A stretch of DNA of 64,000 nt from Haloferax sulfurifontis ATCC BAA-897 (GTDB taxonomy: Archaea; Halobacteriota; Halobacteria; Halobacteriales; Haloferacaceae), in contig NZ_AOLM01000020.1 of the NCBI RefSeq assembly GCF_000337835.1, positions 1 through 64,000 of the forward strand, given 5' to 3'. The translations under genes were made by a program, and so were the position numbers. The notes under the pieces are model-generated. The model was not told the DNA's origin and searched no databases. It saw only the letters and a program-made list of their open reading frames with translations. Each line of letters begins with the position of its first letter. Position 1 is the stretch's first letter. Of this stretch, positions 7,927 to 15,471 are shown piece by piece.

Positions 7927-8996
7927 GCCGCGACGCCGAGAACCGCGAGCAGTTCCGCCCCGAGAACCACGACAACGAGCACTTCCTGCTCACGACCGTC
8001 GTCGGTTCCTACCCGAAGCCCAAGTGGCTCAACCGCGCGAACGACCTCGCGGAGGACCCCGACTCCAAGTTCACTCAGGAGCACCTCCACGAGGCCCACG
8101 ACGACGCCTGTCGCGTCATCACGAACGAACACGAGCGCTCCGGCCTCGACACCGTCGTCGACGGCGAGATGCGCCGCGAGGAGATGGTCGAGTACTTCGC
8201 CCACCGCATCCCCGGCTACGAGTTCAACGGCCCGGTGAAGGTGTGGGGCCACAACTACTTCGACAAGCCCTCCGTCGTCGGCGAGGTCGAGTACGACGAG
8301 CCGTGGCTGGTCGACGAGTTCGAGTTCACGAGCGACGTGGCTTCCAAGCCCGTCAAGGTGCCCATCACGGGCCCGTACACGCTTGCGAGCTGGTCGTTCA
8401 ACGAGCACTACGACTCCGAGGCGGACCTCGCGTACGCGCTGGCCGACCTCGTCAACGAGGAGATCGAACAGCTCGTCGAGGCGGGCGCGACCTACATCCA
8501 GATCGACGAGCCCGCGCTGGCGACGACGCCGGACGACCACGCCATCGTCGGCGAGTGTCTCGAACGCATCGTCGCGGGCGTCCCCGACGAGGTCCGCATC
8601 GGCCTCCACGTCTGTTACGGCGACTACTCCCGCATCTACCCCGAACTCAACGACTACCCCATCGACGAGTTCGACGTGGAACTCTGCAACGGCGGCTACG
8701 AGCAGATAGACGTGTTCACCGACCCCGAGTTCGAGCCGGACCTCGCGCTCGGCGTCGTCGACGTTCACACCGCCGAAGTCGAGACCGTCGAGGAGATAAA
8801 GGAGAACATCAAGCAGGGCCTGAAGGTCGTTCCGCCGGAGAAGCTCACCGTCTCGCCCGACTGCGGCGTGAAGCTCCTCCCCCGCGAGGTCGCCTACCAG
8901 AAGATGGAGAACATGGTGCAGGCCGCCCGCGAGGTCGAAGCCGAACTCGACGCCGGCGAAATCGACCTCGACGCGCCCGTCCCGCAGGCCGACTGA
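7923..8996 (+). CDS. metE: Methionine synthase, cobalamin-independent (MetE core domain)
   Basis: A 357-residue protein equivalent to the catalytic C-terminal half of MetE. The zinc ligands are in place: His and Cys in GLHVCYGDY (around residue 225), Glu in DVELCNGG, and Cys in SPDCGVKLLPRE near residue 320. An early VGSYPKPKWL and IQIDEPAL are also typical. It would transfer a methyl group to homocysteine to make methionine. The methyl donor in archaea lacking the long MetE form may be a corrinoid protein or a folate. The ATGA overlap with the preceding degenerate paralogue argues for equimolar synthesis and a possible complex. A T-rich tract (gttctttttcg) just past the stop could terminate the transcript. 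Confidence 0.9.
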   Translation: MSRDAENREQFRPENHDNEHFLLTTVVGSYPKPKWLNRANDLAEDPDSKFTQEHLHEAHDDACRVITNEHERSGLDTVVDGEMRREEMVEYFAHRIPGYEFNGPVKVWGHNYFDKPSVVGEVEYDEPWLVDEFEFTSDVASKPVKVPITGPYTLASWSFNEHYDSEADLAYALADLVNEEIEQLVEAGATYIQIDEPALATTPDDHAIVGECLERIVAGVPDEVRIGLHVCYGDYSRIYPELNDYPIDEFDVELCNGGYEQIDVFTDPEFEPDLALGVVDVHTAEVETVEEIKENIKQGLKVVPPEKLTVSPDCGVKLLPREVAYQKMENMVQAAREVEAELDAGEIDLDAPVPQAD

Positions 8997-9144
8997 GCGA
9001 CTGACGCCGCGTTTCGTTCTTTTTCGTCCGTCTCGACCCGTGACCACAGAGCCGCGGGACCGCACCGCCTTCGGTCGCGTCTCGGTCGGTGGTGGTGACG
9101 CGACGACTTGAGGGCGTGACGACGTGACGACTCGCCGGCGCGAC

Positions 9145-9711
9145 TCAGGCGCGCTCGGTCTCGAACGAGCGACCGAGTGCGGCATCGTCGTCGCCCCGGC
9201 GGTGGCCGGAGGCGTCGCCGCTTCCGACGCGCCAGCCGCCGTCAGAACTGCGCACCAGCGGAAGCTCCGCGCCGACGGCGTCCGAAATCTCCTCGGGGAC
9301 CACGTCGCACGCCGCGGCGATGCGCTCGAACCGCGACCCGCCGGTCAGCGCCTCCGGAACCGGCACCCAGACCGCCGCGGTCCGGTCGTCGGGCGTCGCG
9401 AGCGCGAGGTCGAACCGCACGCCGTCCCGCCGGGAGAACCGAGCGAGGCCGCTCGCGCCGCGCCGCCGCTCGGGGACGACGTTCGTGACGACGCCGGAAT
9501 CGACGTGGTCGAGCGCGCGCAGGCCGGCCACGCGGAGTTCCACGTCGCGGATGTCTGTTGGGCCGAGGACGACCGGCCGCACGAGCGTCGAGAGCGTCGC
9601 CGCCAGTCGCGCGGTCGTCCACGCCGCAATCGCGGTCGCGCCGAGCATCGCCGCCGCGCCGCCGACGAACACCACCGCGAGCGCGAGGACCACGAGTTCC
9701 ACTTCGACCAT
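9145..9711 (-). CDS. Membrane-anchored protein of unknown function
   Basis: A 188-residue protein starting MVEVELVVLALAVVFVGGAA. One long hydrophobic segment (about residues 3-30) is followed by a soluble domain with a basic patch near residue 85 and a charged Gly/Asp tail. I do not recognise the family. The N-terminal anchor without a cleavage site suggests the rest faces one side of the membrane. The start was placed at the ATG at 9711 because the extra eight residues upstream (from 9735) add nothing hydrophobic. It stands alone, between metE and the ndk operon, both convergent or tail-to-tail with it. Confidence 0.6.
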   Translation of the reverse strand: MVEVELVVLALAVVFVGGAAAMLGATAIAAWTTARLAATLSTLVRPVVLGPTDIRDVELRVAGLRALDHVDSGVVTNVVPERRRGASGLARFSRRDGVRFDLALATPDDRTAAVWVPVPEALTGGSRFERIAAACDVVPEEISDAVGAELPLVRSSDGGWRVGSGDASGHRRGDDDAALGRSFETERA

Positions 9712-9926
9712 GTGACACGATTCGCCGGGCGACAAGAAAACCGTTGTTCGCCGCGCGGTGGACGGTCAGGCCGCGGTGAGGGTCGTCGCCGAGCGTGGAT
9801 GACCGATGGTAGAATCCCGCACACCGCCCCGACGAGAACGCCCTCTCGGCGGCTGGAGCGCGGACGAGAGGGGAGACGTGGCCGTCGCTCCTCTCGGAAG
9901 AAAGCGTGAGAACCGCGAGACGAGAC

Positions 9927-10391
9927 TTACTCGTAGAGCCAGGTCTCGTCGACGCGCTCGTAGTCGACGAGTTCGTCCTCGTCGAAGAAGAGCGCGATTT
10001 CGCGCTCGTTCGCGCCCTCGTCCTCGTGGTCGGAGCCGTGGATGACGTTCCGGCCGAGGTCGAGACCGTAGTCGCCGCGGATGGTTCCGGGGGCGGACTC
10101 CGCGGGGTCCGTCTCGCCCATCATGCGGCGGACCTGTCGCGTCGCGTCCTGTCCTTCCCAGACCATCGCGAAGACGGGACCGGACGTGATGAACTCGACG
10201 AGACCCTCGAAGAAGGGCTTGCCCTCGTGCTCGCCGTAGTGGTCGTGGGCGAGCTCCTCGTCGATCTGCATGAACTTGCCGGCGACCATCTTGAGACCGC
10301 GGTCCTCGAAGCGGGAGACGATGTCTCCGATGAGGCCGCGCTGGACGCCGTCGGGCTTGACCATCACGAAGGTTCGCTCAGCGTCGGACAT
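9927..10391 (-). CDS. ndk: Nucleoside-diphosphate kinase
   Basis: A 154-residue protein of normal Ndk length, starting [19 protein letters not shown]. Near the C-terminus is the family segment [17 protein letters not shown]-like (residues about 117-135 here), with the histidine that carries the phosphate. It equilibrates nucleoside di- and triphosphates in the cytoplasm using ATP. It is the last gene of the L7Ae-S28e-L24e-Ndk operon, and its ATG overlaps the L24e stop by one base. The frame continues upstream, but the family N-terminus fixes this start. Confidence 0.95.
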   Translation of the reverse strand: MSDAERTFVMVKPDGVQRGLIGDIVSRFEDRGLKMVAGKFMQIDEELAHDHYGEHEGKPFFEGLVEFITSGPVFAMVWEGQDATRQVRRMMGETDPAESAPGTIRGDYGLDLGRNVIHGSDHEDEGANEREIALFFDEDELVDYERVDETWLYE

Positions 10392-10591
10392 CAGTTGTCC
10401 TCCGACTTGCCGCTCGCGCGGCGGCCGGCCTCCGTCCACTCGAGGTCGCGGGCCTCGCGGCCGAGGAAGTAGTTCTTCTCGGCCTTCGAGTCCTTGAAGT
10501 GGAGGATGGTGCCGTCGGTCTTGACGTACATCGTGCCCGTGCCGGGCTCGATTTCGTCACCGCTGTAGTCGCACGTGCGCTTTTCGACCAT
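10391..10591 (-). CDS. rpl24e: 50S ribosomal protein L24e
   Basis: A 66-residue zinc-ribbon ribosomal protein starting [20 protein letters not shown]. Only one cysteine remains at the N-terminal knuckle position (CDYSG), where many archaeal L24e proteins have a CxxC pair with a second pair downstream. This halophile version has therefore lost most of the zinc site. That loss is visible in the sequence and common among haloarchaea to my knowledge. It sits in the conserved L7Ae-S28e-L24e-Ndk operon, 2 nt after S28e. Confidence 0.92.
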   Translation of the reverse strand: MVEKRTCDYSGDEIEPGTGTMYVKTDGTILHFKDSKAEKNYFLGREARDLEWTEAGRRASGKSEDN

Positions 10592-10593
10592 TG

Positions 10594-10818
10594 TTACTGC
10601 CCTCCGATGGAGTCGGCGTCACGCTGGGTCTCGCGGAGCTGGAGGATGTCGCCCTCGCGGACGGGACCCAGCACGTTTCGCGTGATGATACGGCCCTGGT
10701 TGGAGCCTTCGCGGATGCGGCACTTGACCTGCATGGCCTCGCCGTGCATCCCAGTCTTTCCAACGACTTCGATGACTTCGGCAGGCGTCGAGTCGCTGGC
10801 TTGTTCGTCCGCGCTCAT
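10594..10818 (-). CDS. rps28e: 30S ribosomal protein S28e
   Basis: A 74-residue protein with the S28e core ([21 protein letters not shown], then [18 protein letters not shown]). It is an OB-fold component of the small subunit near the mRNA exit. The first ten residues are acidic and variable, as usual in halophiles. It lies 6 nt after L7Ae and 2 nt before L24e. Confidence 0.95.
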   Translation of the reverse strand: MSADEQASDSTPAEVIEVVGKTGMHGEAMQVKCRIREGSNQGRIITRNVLGPVREGDILQLRETQRDADSIGGQ

Positions 10819-10824
10819 GGTCGG

Positions 10825-11187
10825 TTATCGAAGGTCCTCGACCTTAGTCGCGATGTCCTCGACATCGTCGGACGCGTCGCCGGCGTCGACGATGGCGGCC
10901 GCGGCACTGCCGACTTCGAGGCCGGCGGCGTGGCCGATGTCGTCCTGCGTCTCGACGAAGATGAACGGAATGCCCTTCTCGTCGGCGAGTTCGGGCAGAT
11001 GCATGACGATCTCCTCGGGGGAGACGTCTTCCGCGATGAGGACGAGCTGGGCGTTGCCCCGCTCGATGGACTTGGTCGTTTCGTTGGTTCCTTTCTTCAC
11101 GATACCAGTATCTCGGGCGACCTCGAGCGCCTCGACGGCGCTGTCAGCGAGGTCGGCCGGTACGTCGAAGTCTACGTAAACAGCCAT
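10825..11187 (-). CDS. rpl7ae: 50S ribosomal protein L7Ae / k-turn-binding protein
   Basis: A 120-residue protein with the typical L7Ae start [20 protein letters not shown] and the RNA-contact segment [22 protein letters not shown]. It binds kink-turns in 23S rRNA, box C/D and H/ACA guide RNAs and RNase P, so one protein serves ribosome assembly, RNA modification and tRNA processing. It is first in its operon. Unlike most genes here, its mRNA seems to have a long leader: the nearest good TATA box is about 150 nt upstream. A GGTGA Shine-Dalgarno-like element lies 7 nt before the ATG. See the leader entry. Confidence 0.95.
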   Translation of the reverse strand: MAVYVDFDVPADLADSAVEALEVARDTGIVKKGTNETTKSIERGNAQLVLIAEDVSPEEIVMHLPELADEKGIPFIFVETQDDIGHAAGLEVGSAAAAIVDAGDASDDVEDIATKVEDLR

Positions 11188-11340
11188 TGTTGTTCACCTA
11201 TATCCTGCTCGCGGGCTCGACTCCCTCGCCGGTATCACACCGGTCGGTCGGTCGCGACCGGTCAACGATTTCCCTACGGCGAGGAGGTTCATCAACCCCG
11301 GACAGGCTGTAACCATCCTTTGCTCCGGCCCCCATAAAAG
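11188..11340 (-). promoter_or_regulatory. Long structured 5' leader and promoter of the L7Ae operon
   Basis: On the minus strand a TATA-like cttttatgg (11340-11332) predicts a transcript start near 11310, about 120 nt before the L7Ae ATG. The leader contains the inverted repeat CCGGTCG/CGACCGG, a second hairpin CCGGT-N5-ACCGG, a box-C-like TGATGA (11294-11289) followed by ACCTCC, and AGGTGA (11199-11194) just before the start codon. ACCT and AGGT can pair and would mask the Shine-Dalgarno sequence. L7Ae is known to bind a kink-turn in its own mRNA leader in Sulfolobus. A similar feedback here is inference. A 40-codon reading frame (11316-11194) also spans the leader, but its ATG probably lies just upstream of the transcript start. 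Confidence 0.5.
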
Positions 11341-11561
11341 CGCTTTCAAAATCGTAGCGCCGTGCGAAGCGTCCGCACGACCCGCGAATCGCCCGATTTC
11401 CCGCCGACCGAAGCGCCCCGAACCTCCGTGTCGGTTGCTCACACGACGCACCTCTGGCGGGGTGTGACGCCCCATCAAAACTGGCTCTGTACCGACCGGA
11501 GCACGGGGGGCGCTCGAACCCGACCGAAGGAAGTGAATAGCCGCGCCAGCGTATCGCCTCT
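11188..11561. other. Divergent intergenic region between L7Ae and TmcA
   Basis: 374 nt without a protein gene. The left part is the L7Ae leader and promoter. The right part (about 11345-11561) has no clear structure apart from a weak TATA-like gtgaatagcc near 11535, 27 nt before tmcA. The same decamer precedes the DUF456 gene at 20395 at the same distance. Confidence 0.6.
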
Positions 11562-13826
11562 ATGACCGAACTCGGCGACGACCCCGACGTCGAGGCGCTC
11601 GCCGCCGCCCGCCGCGAGGAGGCGCTGGCGACGAACCAGCGACGCCTCATCGTCCTCGCCGGCGACCGGGACGCCGGCATCGACGCCGCCTTCGACGCGG
11701 TCCGCGGGGCCGACGTGCCCGACGACGAGGTGACGTTCGTCACCGCCCGCGAGGGCTTTCGCTTCCACCGCGTCGAACCGAAGCGCGCCTCGTCGCTCCT
11801 CGGGACGACCCGGTCGCTCGTCGTCCTCGACGCCCACGAGGACTTCTCGGCGAACGCGCTCGGCCGCGTCGCCGGCGCGGTCGACGGCGGCGGCCTGCTC
11901 GTTTTGCTCACCCCCGCTCTCGACGGCTGGCCGGCCCGCCGCGACTCGTTCGACGAGCGACTGGCCGTCCCGCCGTTTGCCGTCGGCGACGTGACGGGTC
12001 GCTTCCGCGGCCGACTCGTCTCGACGCTCCGGGACCACCCCGGCGTCGCCCTCGTGGACCTCGATTCGGGGACCGTCGAGCGCGACGGCGCGTACCGACA
12101 GGGAATCAGCTTCGACGCCGCCCCGCCGCGGGTGCCGAGAGAGGTGGACCGACGGTTCCCGCGGCGCGCCTACGAGGACTGCCTCACCGCCGACCAGTCC
12201 GAGGCGCTCGCCGCGCTCGAAGCCCTGACGGAACCGGGGACCGCCGTCGTCGTGGAGGCCGACCGCGGCCGCGGGAAATCGAGCGCGGCGGGCCTCGCCG
12301 CCGGGAGCCTCGCCGCCGAAGGTGCCGACGTGGTCGTGACCGCGCCCGGGAAGCGGAACGCCGCCGAGGTGTTCGCCCGCGCCGAGCGACTCCTCTCCGA
12401 ACTCGGCGCGCTCCGAGGCGGCGGCGCAGACGACTTCGACATCGCGGCCGACCGCGGCGGGCGCGTCCGCTACGTCCCGCCGATAGAAGCCGGCGCGGCC
12501 GGGGCCGACGCCGACGCACTCGTCGTGGACGAGGCGGCCGCCCTGCCCGTCAGGCTCCTCGAATCGTTCCTCGCCGCGCCCGCGGTCGCCTTCTGTACGA
12601 CCGTCCGCGGCTACGAGGGCGCGGGCCGCGGGTTCGCCGTCCGCTTCCGCGACCGCCTCGACGACGCGGCCCGCGAGGTGACCGACGCGCGCCTCGACGA
12701 CCCGATTCGCTACGCCGCCGGCGACCCCGTCGAGTCGTGGACGTTCCGCGCGCTCCTCCTCGACGCCCGGCCGCCGGTCGACCAACTCGTCGCGGACGCG
12801 ACGCCCGAGTCCGCCTCCTACCGGGCGCTTTCGCCCGACGACCTGCTGGCGGACGAGCACCTGCTCCGCGAGGCGTTCGGCCTGCTCGTCCTCGCGCACT
12901 ACCGGACCGAGCCGGACGACCTCGCCCGCCTCCTCGACGCCCCGAACCTGACGCTCCGTGCGCTCACCCACGAGGGTCGGGTCGTCTCGGTCGCGCTCCT
13001 CGCCCGCGAGGGCGGCCTCGACGCCGACACCCGCCGGCACATGTACGACGGCGGGCGGGTCCGCGGGAACATGCTCCCCGACGTGTTCACGAGCCAACTC
13101 CGGGACGAGGCGGCGGGAATCCCCGTCGGTTACCGCGTGATGCGCATCGCCACCCACCACGCCGTCCGGTCGTCCGGCCTCGGCTCGCGGCTCCTCTCGG
13201 AGGTACGCGACGAGTTCGCTGACGAGGCGGACTACCTCGGCGTCGGCTTCGGCGCGACCCCCGACCTCCTCTCGTTTTGGCGCGACAACGGCTACGGCAC
13301 GGTCCACCTCTCGACCACCAGAAACGACACCAGTGGCGAGTACTCCGCGCTCATGATGCGCCCGCTGTCGCCCGCCGGTCGCGACCTCCGCGACCGCCAC
13401 GCGAGGTGGTTCCTCGGCCGCGTCGGCGACGTGCTCGGCGACGCCCTCTCGGACCTCGACGCCGACGTGGCGCGGGCCGCCCTCGCCGCCGTCGACACCG
13501 CCGCCGAACCGGACCTCTCCGAGTACGAGTGGCGCGTCGTCGTCGGCGCGTCGTACGGGCCGGGACTCTACACGACCGCCCCCGGCGCGTTCCGGCGACT
13601 CGGCCTCGCGCACCTCACGAATCCGGACCGGGCCTCGCTTGCGCCCCGGGAGGAGCGACTGCTGGTCCGGAAGGTCTTCCAGACGCACCCGTGGGACGCC
13701 GTCGCCGACGAACTCGACTTCCACTCGACCGCGGGGGCCATGCGCGCGCTCGGCGACGCCTACGAACCGCTCGTGGACGAGTACGGCACCGACGCGGCCC
13801 ACGCCGAGCGCGAGCGGTTCCGGTGA
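11562..13826 (+). CDS. tmcA: tRNA(Met) cytidine acetyltransferase
   Basis: A 754-residue protein with the TmcA/Kre33 layout. There is an N-terminal DUF1726-like domain, then an ATP-dependent helicase-like module with a Walker A (EADRGRGKSSAAGL, around residue 230) and a Walker B (LVVDEAAALP, around 325). A GNAT acetyltransferase domain follows (ATHHAVRSSGLGSRLL, around 530), and last a C-terminal tRNA-binding region. It uses acetyl-CoA and ATP to make N4-acetylcytidine in RNA, classically at C34 of elongator tRNA-Met and, in some archaea, widely in rRNA. It is divergent from the L7Ae ribosomal operon. The length and motif order match the family. Confidence 0.93.
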   Translation: MTELGDDPDVEALAAARREEALATNQRRLIVLAGDRDAGIDAAFDAVRGADVPDDEVTFVTAREGFRFHRVEPKRASSLLGTTRSLVVLDAHEDFSANALGRVAGAVDGGGLLVLLTPALDGWPARRDSFDERLAVPPFAVGDVTGRFRGRLVSTLRDHPGVALVDLDSGTVERDGAYRQGISFDAAPPRVPREVDRRFPRRAYEDCLTADQSEALAALEALTEPGTAVVVEADRGRGKSSAAGLAAGSLAAEGADVVVTAPGKRNAAEVFARAERLLSELGALRGGGADDFDIAADRGGRVRYVPPIEAGAAGADADALVVDEAAALPVRLLESFLAAPAVAFCTTVRGYEGAGRGFAVRFRDRLDDAAREVTDARLDDPIRYAAGDPVESWTFRALLLDARPPVDQLVADATPESASYRALSPDDLLADEHLLREAFGLLVLAHYRTEPDDLARLLDAPNLTLRALTHEGRVVSVALLAREGGLDADTRRHMYDGGRVRGNMLPDVFTSQLRDEAAGIPVGYRVMRIATHHAVRSSGLGSRLLSEVRDEFADEADYLGVGFGATPDLLSFWRDNGYGTVHLSTTRNDTSGEYSALMMRPLSPAGRDLRDRHARWFLGRVGDVLGDALSDLDADVARAALAAVDTAAEPDLSEYEWRVVVGASYGPGLYTTAPGAFRRLGLAHLTNPDRASLAPREERLLVRKVFQTHPWDAVADELDFHSTAGAMRALGDAYEPLVDEYGTDAAHAERERFR

Positions 13827-13902
13827 CGTCGCCCGTGGGAACGGCCGCGGCGATCGCCCGCTCGCCGACACACCGATAGTCGTCGGCGCCGACGCTCCCC
13901 GT

Positions 13903-14067
13903 ATGGCCGAGTGTAGCGAACCCGACTGCGAGAACGTCGCGGCGGTCAGGCTCTACGTGCCGTGGGACGCCGACAGGAACGTCTGTACGGCCCACGCGAG
14001 GGCGCTCGTCCAGCGGGACGGCGTCGTCGCCGAGCCCCTCGACGGGGCCGCAGACGACTGGTCGTAA
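13903..14067 (+). CDS. 54-residue probable zinc-binding micro-protein
   Basis: A short protein starting MAECSEPDCENVAAVRLYVPW. Cysteines lie at positions 4 and 9, with a Cys-xx-His pair (VCTAHA) near residue 29, a spacing suited to a small CCCH zinc site. The reading frame is open upstream, but this ATG is the one that gives a compact zinc-finger-like protein. I do not know the family or its function. Such micro-proteins are abundant in haloarchaea. It follows tmcA by 76 nt in the same direction and may share its transcript. Confidence 0.6.
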   Translation: MAECSEPDCENVAAVRLYVPWDADRNVCTAHARALVQRDGVVAEPLDGAADDWS

Positions 14068-14179
14068 GCCGGTCGGGTGGTCGCGCGACCGGTCGCACGC
14101 GGGGCGGTCGCAGACCCACGCGTCGCTGGCGGGAGACGACGCGCAGAAAATCAGGGTCGGAGACGGAGCGAGTCCGCGC

Positions 14180-14914
14180 TCACCGGAGCGACACGGCCAT
14201 CATCACTTCGTCGACGTAGTCGCCGTCTATCTTGTAGTGGCCGTCGCGGACGGCTTCGGTCTCCCAGCCGTGGCCTTCGAGGAACGCGATGGCCTCCTCG
14301 TTGGTCGCCGGGATGCTGTTGTAGAGCTTCTCGAAGCCGCGCTCGCGCGCCCAGTCGACGCCGCGGTCGAGGAGTCTACTCCCGACGCCGTTACCGCGGA
14401 ACTCCGGTCGCGTGCCGACCGTCAGGACGGCGGTGTGGCTCAGCTTCTCCGCCTCGGGCAGGTCGAGGTGGACCCAGCCGGCGAGCTCGTCGCCGACGGT
14501 GGCGACGAACACCATCCGGGAGTTCACGTCGTTGTGCCGGAGGACGACCTCCTCGTGGTCGAGCAGGTCGGCGACCGTCTCGGCCTCGATGTACCGGCCC
14601 TCGTCCGCGACCTCGTGGATGGCGTCGACGAGGCTCTCCAAGTCGACGTTCTGGGCCATCCGAATCGTCACGTCGAGGTCGCCGAGTTCGACCGTCTCCG
14701 CCTCGCCGGGCGCGTACGCCACCTCGACGTGGTTGCCGACTTTTCGGATGTAGCCGTCGCGTCGCAGAACGGTCAGATGCGCCCCCAGCGCCGCCGGCTC
14801 GAAGTTGAGCGCCCGGCGTACCTCGTCCTCGCGGACGGTCCCGTTGCGCTCGATGTACTCGTAGATGTCTTTGCGGTCTTTGTGTCCGAAGTTGAGACTG
14901 TCAGTTACTTCCAT
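14180..14914 (-). CDS. GNAT acetyltransferase with an N-terminal winged helix
   Basis: A 244-residue two-domain protein. Residues about 10-65 (DRKDIYEYIERNGTVREDE through LTVLRRDGYIRKV) look like a winged helix-turn-helix DNA-binding domain. The rest is a GNAT fold with the acetyl-CoA signature VGTRPEFRGNGVGSRLLDR and a C-terminal FLEGHGWE. It would acetylate a small molecule or protein, perhaps acting as its own metabolite-responsive regulator, a combination I infer only from the domain pairing. A strong TATA box (ttataaatta, plus-strand 14935-14942) upstream supports the ATG at 14914. Confidence 0.75.
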   Translation of the reverse strand: MEVTDSLNFGHKDRKDIYEYIERNGTVREDEVRRALNFEPAALGAHLTVLRRDGYIRKVGNHVEVAYAPGEAETVELGDLDVTIRMAQNVDLESLVDAIHEVADEGRYIEAETVADLLDHEEVVLRHNDVNSRMVFVATVGDELAGWVHLDLPEAEKLSHTAVLTVGTRPEFRGNGVGSRLLDRGVDWARERGFEKLYNSIPATNEEAIAFLEGHGWETEAVRDGHYKIDGDYVDEVMMAVSLR

Positions 14915-15017
14915 GGTACACAATCACACTCATAATTTATAATTGTTGTTCGTGTTCGACTCGCCGACAGTCGGCTTCGCTGACGCCTGAAGCGGGACCG
15001 CGGGGCGCGGGCCGCCC

Positions 15018-15458
15018 TCAGCGCCGCTCGGGGACGCAGGTCAGGAGTTGGGCGGTGTCGACCACGTCGTGGGTCCGAAGCAGGACTTCGGCGGCCTCAC
15101 GCACCGTGAAGTCCGCGTCGAGGTCGACGCCGTAGCACCGGGCGTACATGGCGAGCCAGTCGTTCATCGCCCGGTGGAGGAGTTCGAACTCCTCGCCGGT
15201 GAAGGAGACCAGTCGGTCGCCCGTCCGCGCGCTGACGTAGAGCGAGACCGCCGGGCCGACGCCGTCGCGGGCGCATTCGAGCGCGCGCCGGCCCGCGGCC
15301 GACGACGGCGGCGGGTCGAACGACTCCCGCGCTTCCCGCGCCTCGGCGGCGAGGGCTCTGGCGCGCTCACCGAACCGCACGTCTTCCGGGTGACGCTCCT
15401 CGGCCCCGCGGCCGTCGGCGACGGGGCGAGAGGCCGGGTCGGTCGCGTCGCCGCTCAT
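15018..15458 (-). CDS. Conserved hypothetical protein downstream of fixC
   Basis: A 146-residue soluble protein. The first 55 residues are charged and probably disordered. A more ordered domain follows (AVSLYVSARTGDRLVSFTGEEF, then WLAMYARCYGVDLDADFTVREAAEVL) and the protein ends QLLTCVPERR. I do not recognise it. It starts 13 nt after the FixC stop in the same direction, so it is the last gene of the electron-transfer-flavoprotein operon and may support that complex. No cofactor motif is visible. Confidence 0.6.
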   Translation of the reverse strand: MSGDATDPASRPVADGRGAEERHPEDVRFGERARALAAEAREARESFDPPPSSAAGRRALECARDGVGPAVSLYVSARTGDRLVSFTGEEFELLHRAMNDWLAMYARCYGVDLDADFTVREAAEVLLRTHDVVDTAQLLTCVPERR

Positions 15459-15471
15459 CTTCGCACCCCCG

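Noticed and set aside
11194-11316. 40-codon upstream reading frame in the L7Ae leader
   Set aside because: Its ATG lies about 20 nt from the TATA centre, probably before the transcript start, so it would not be in the mRNA; an internal start remains possible but unsupported.
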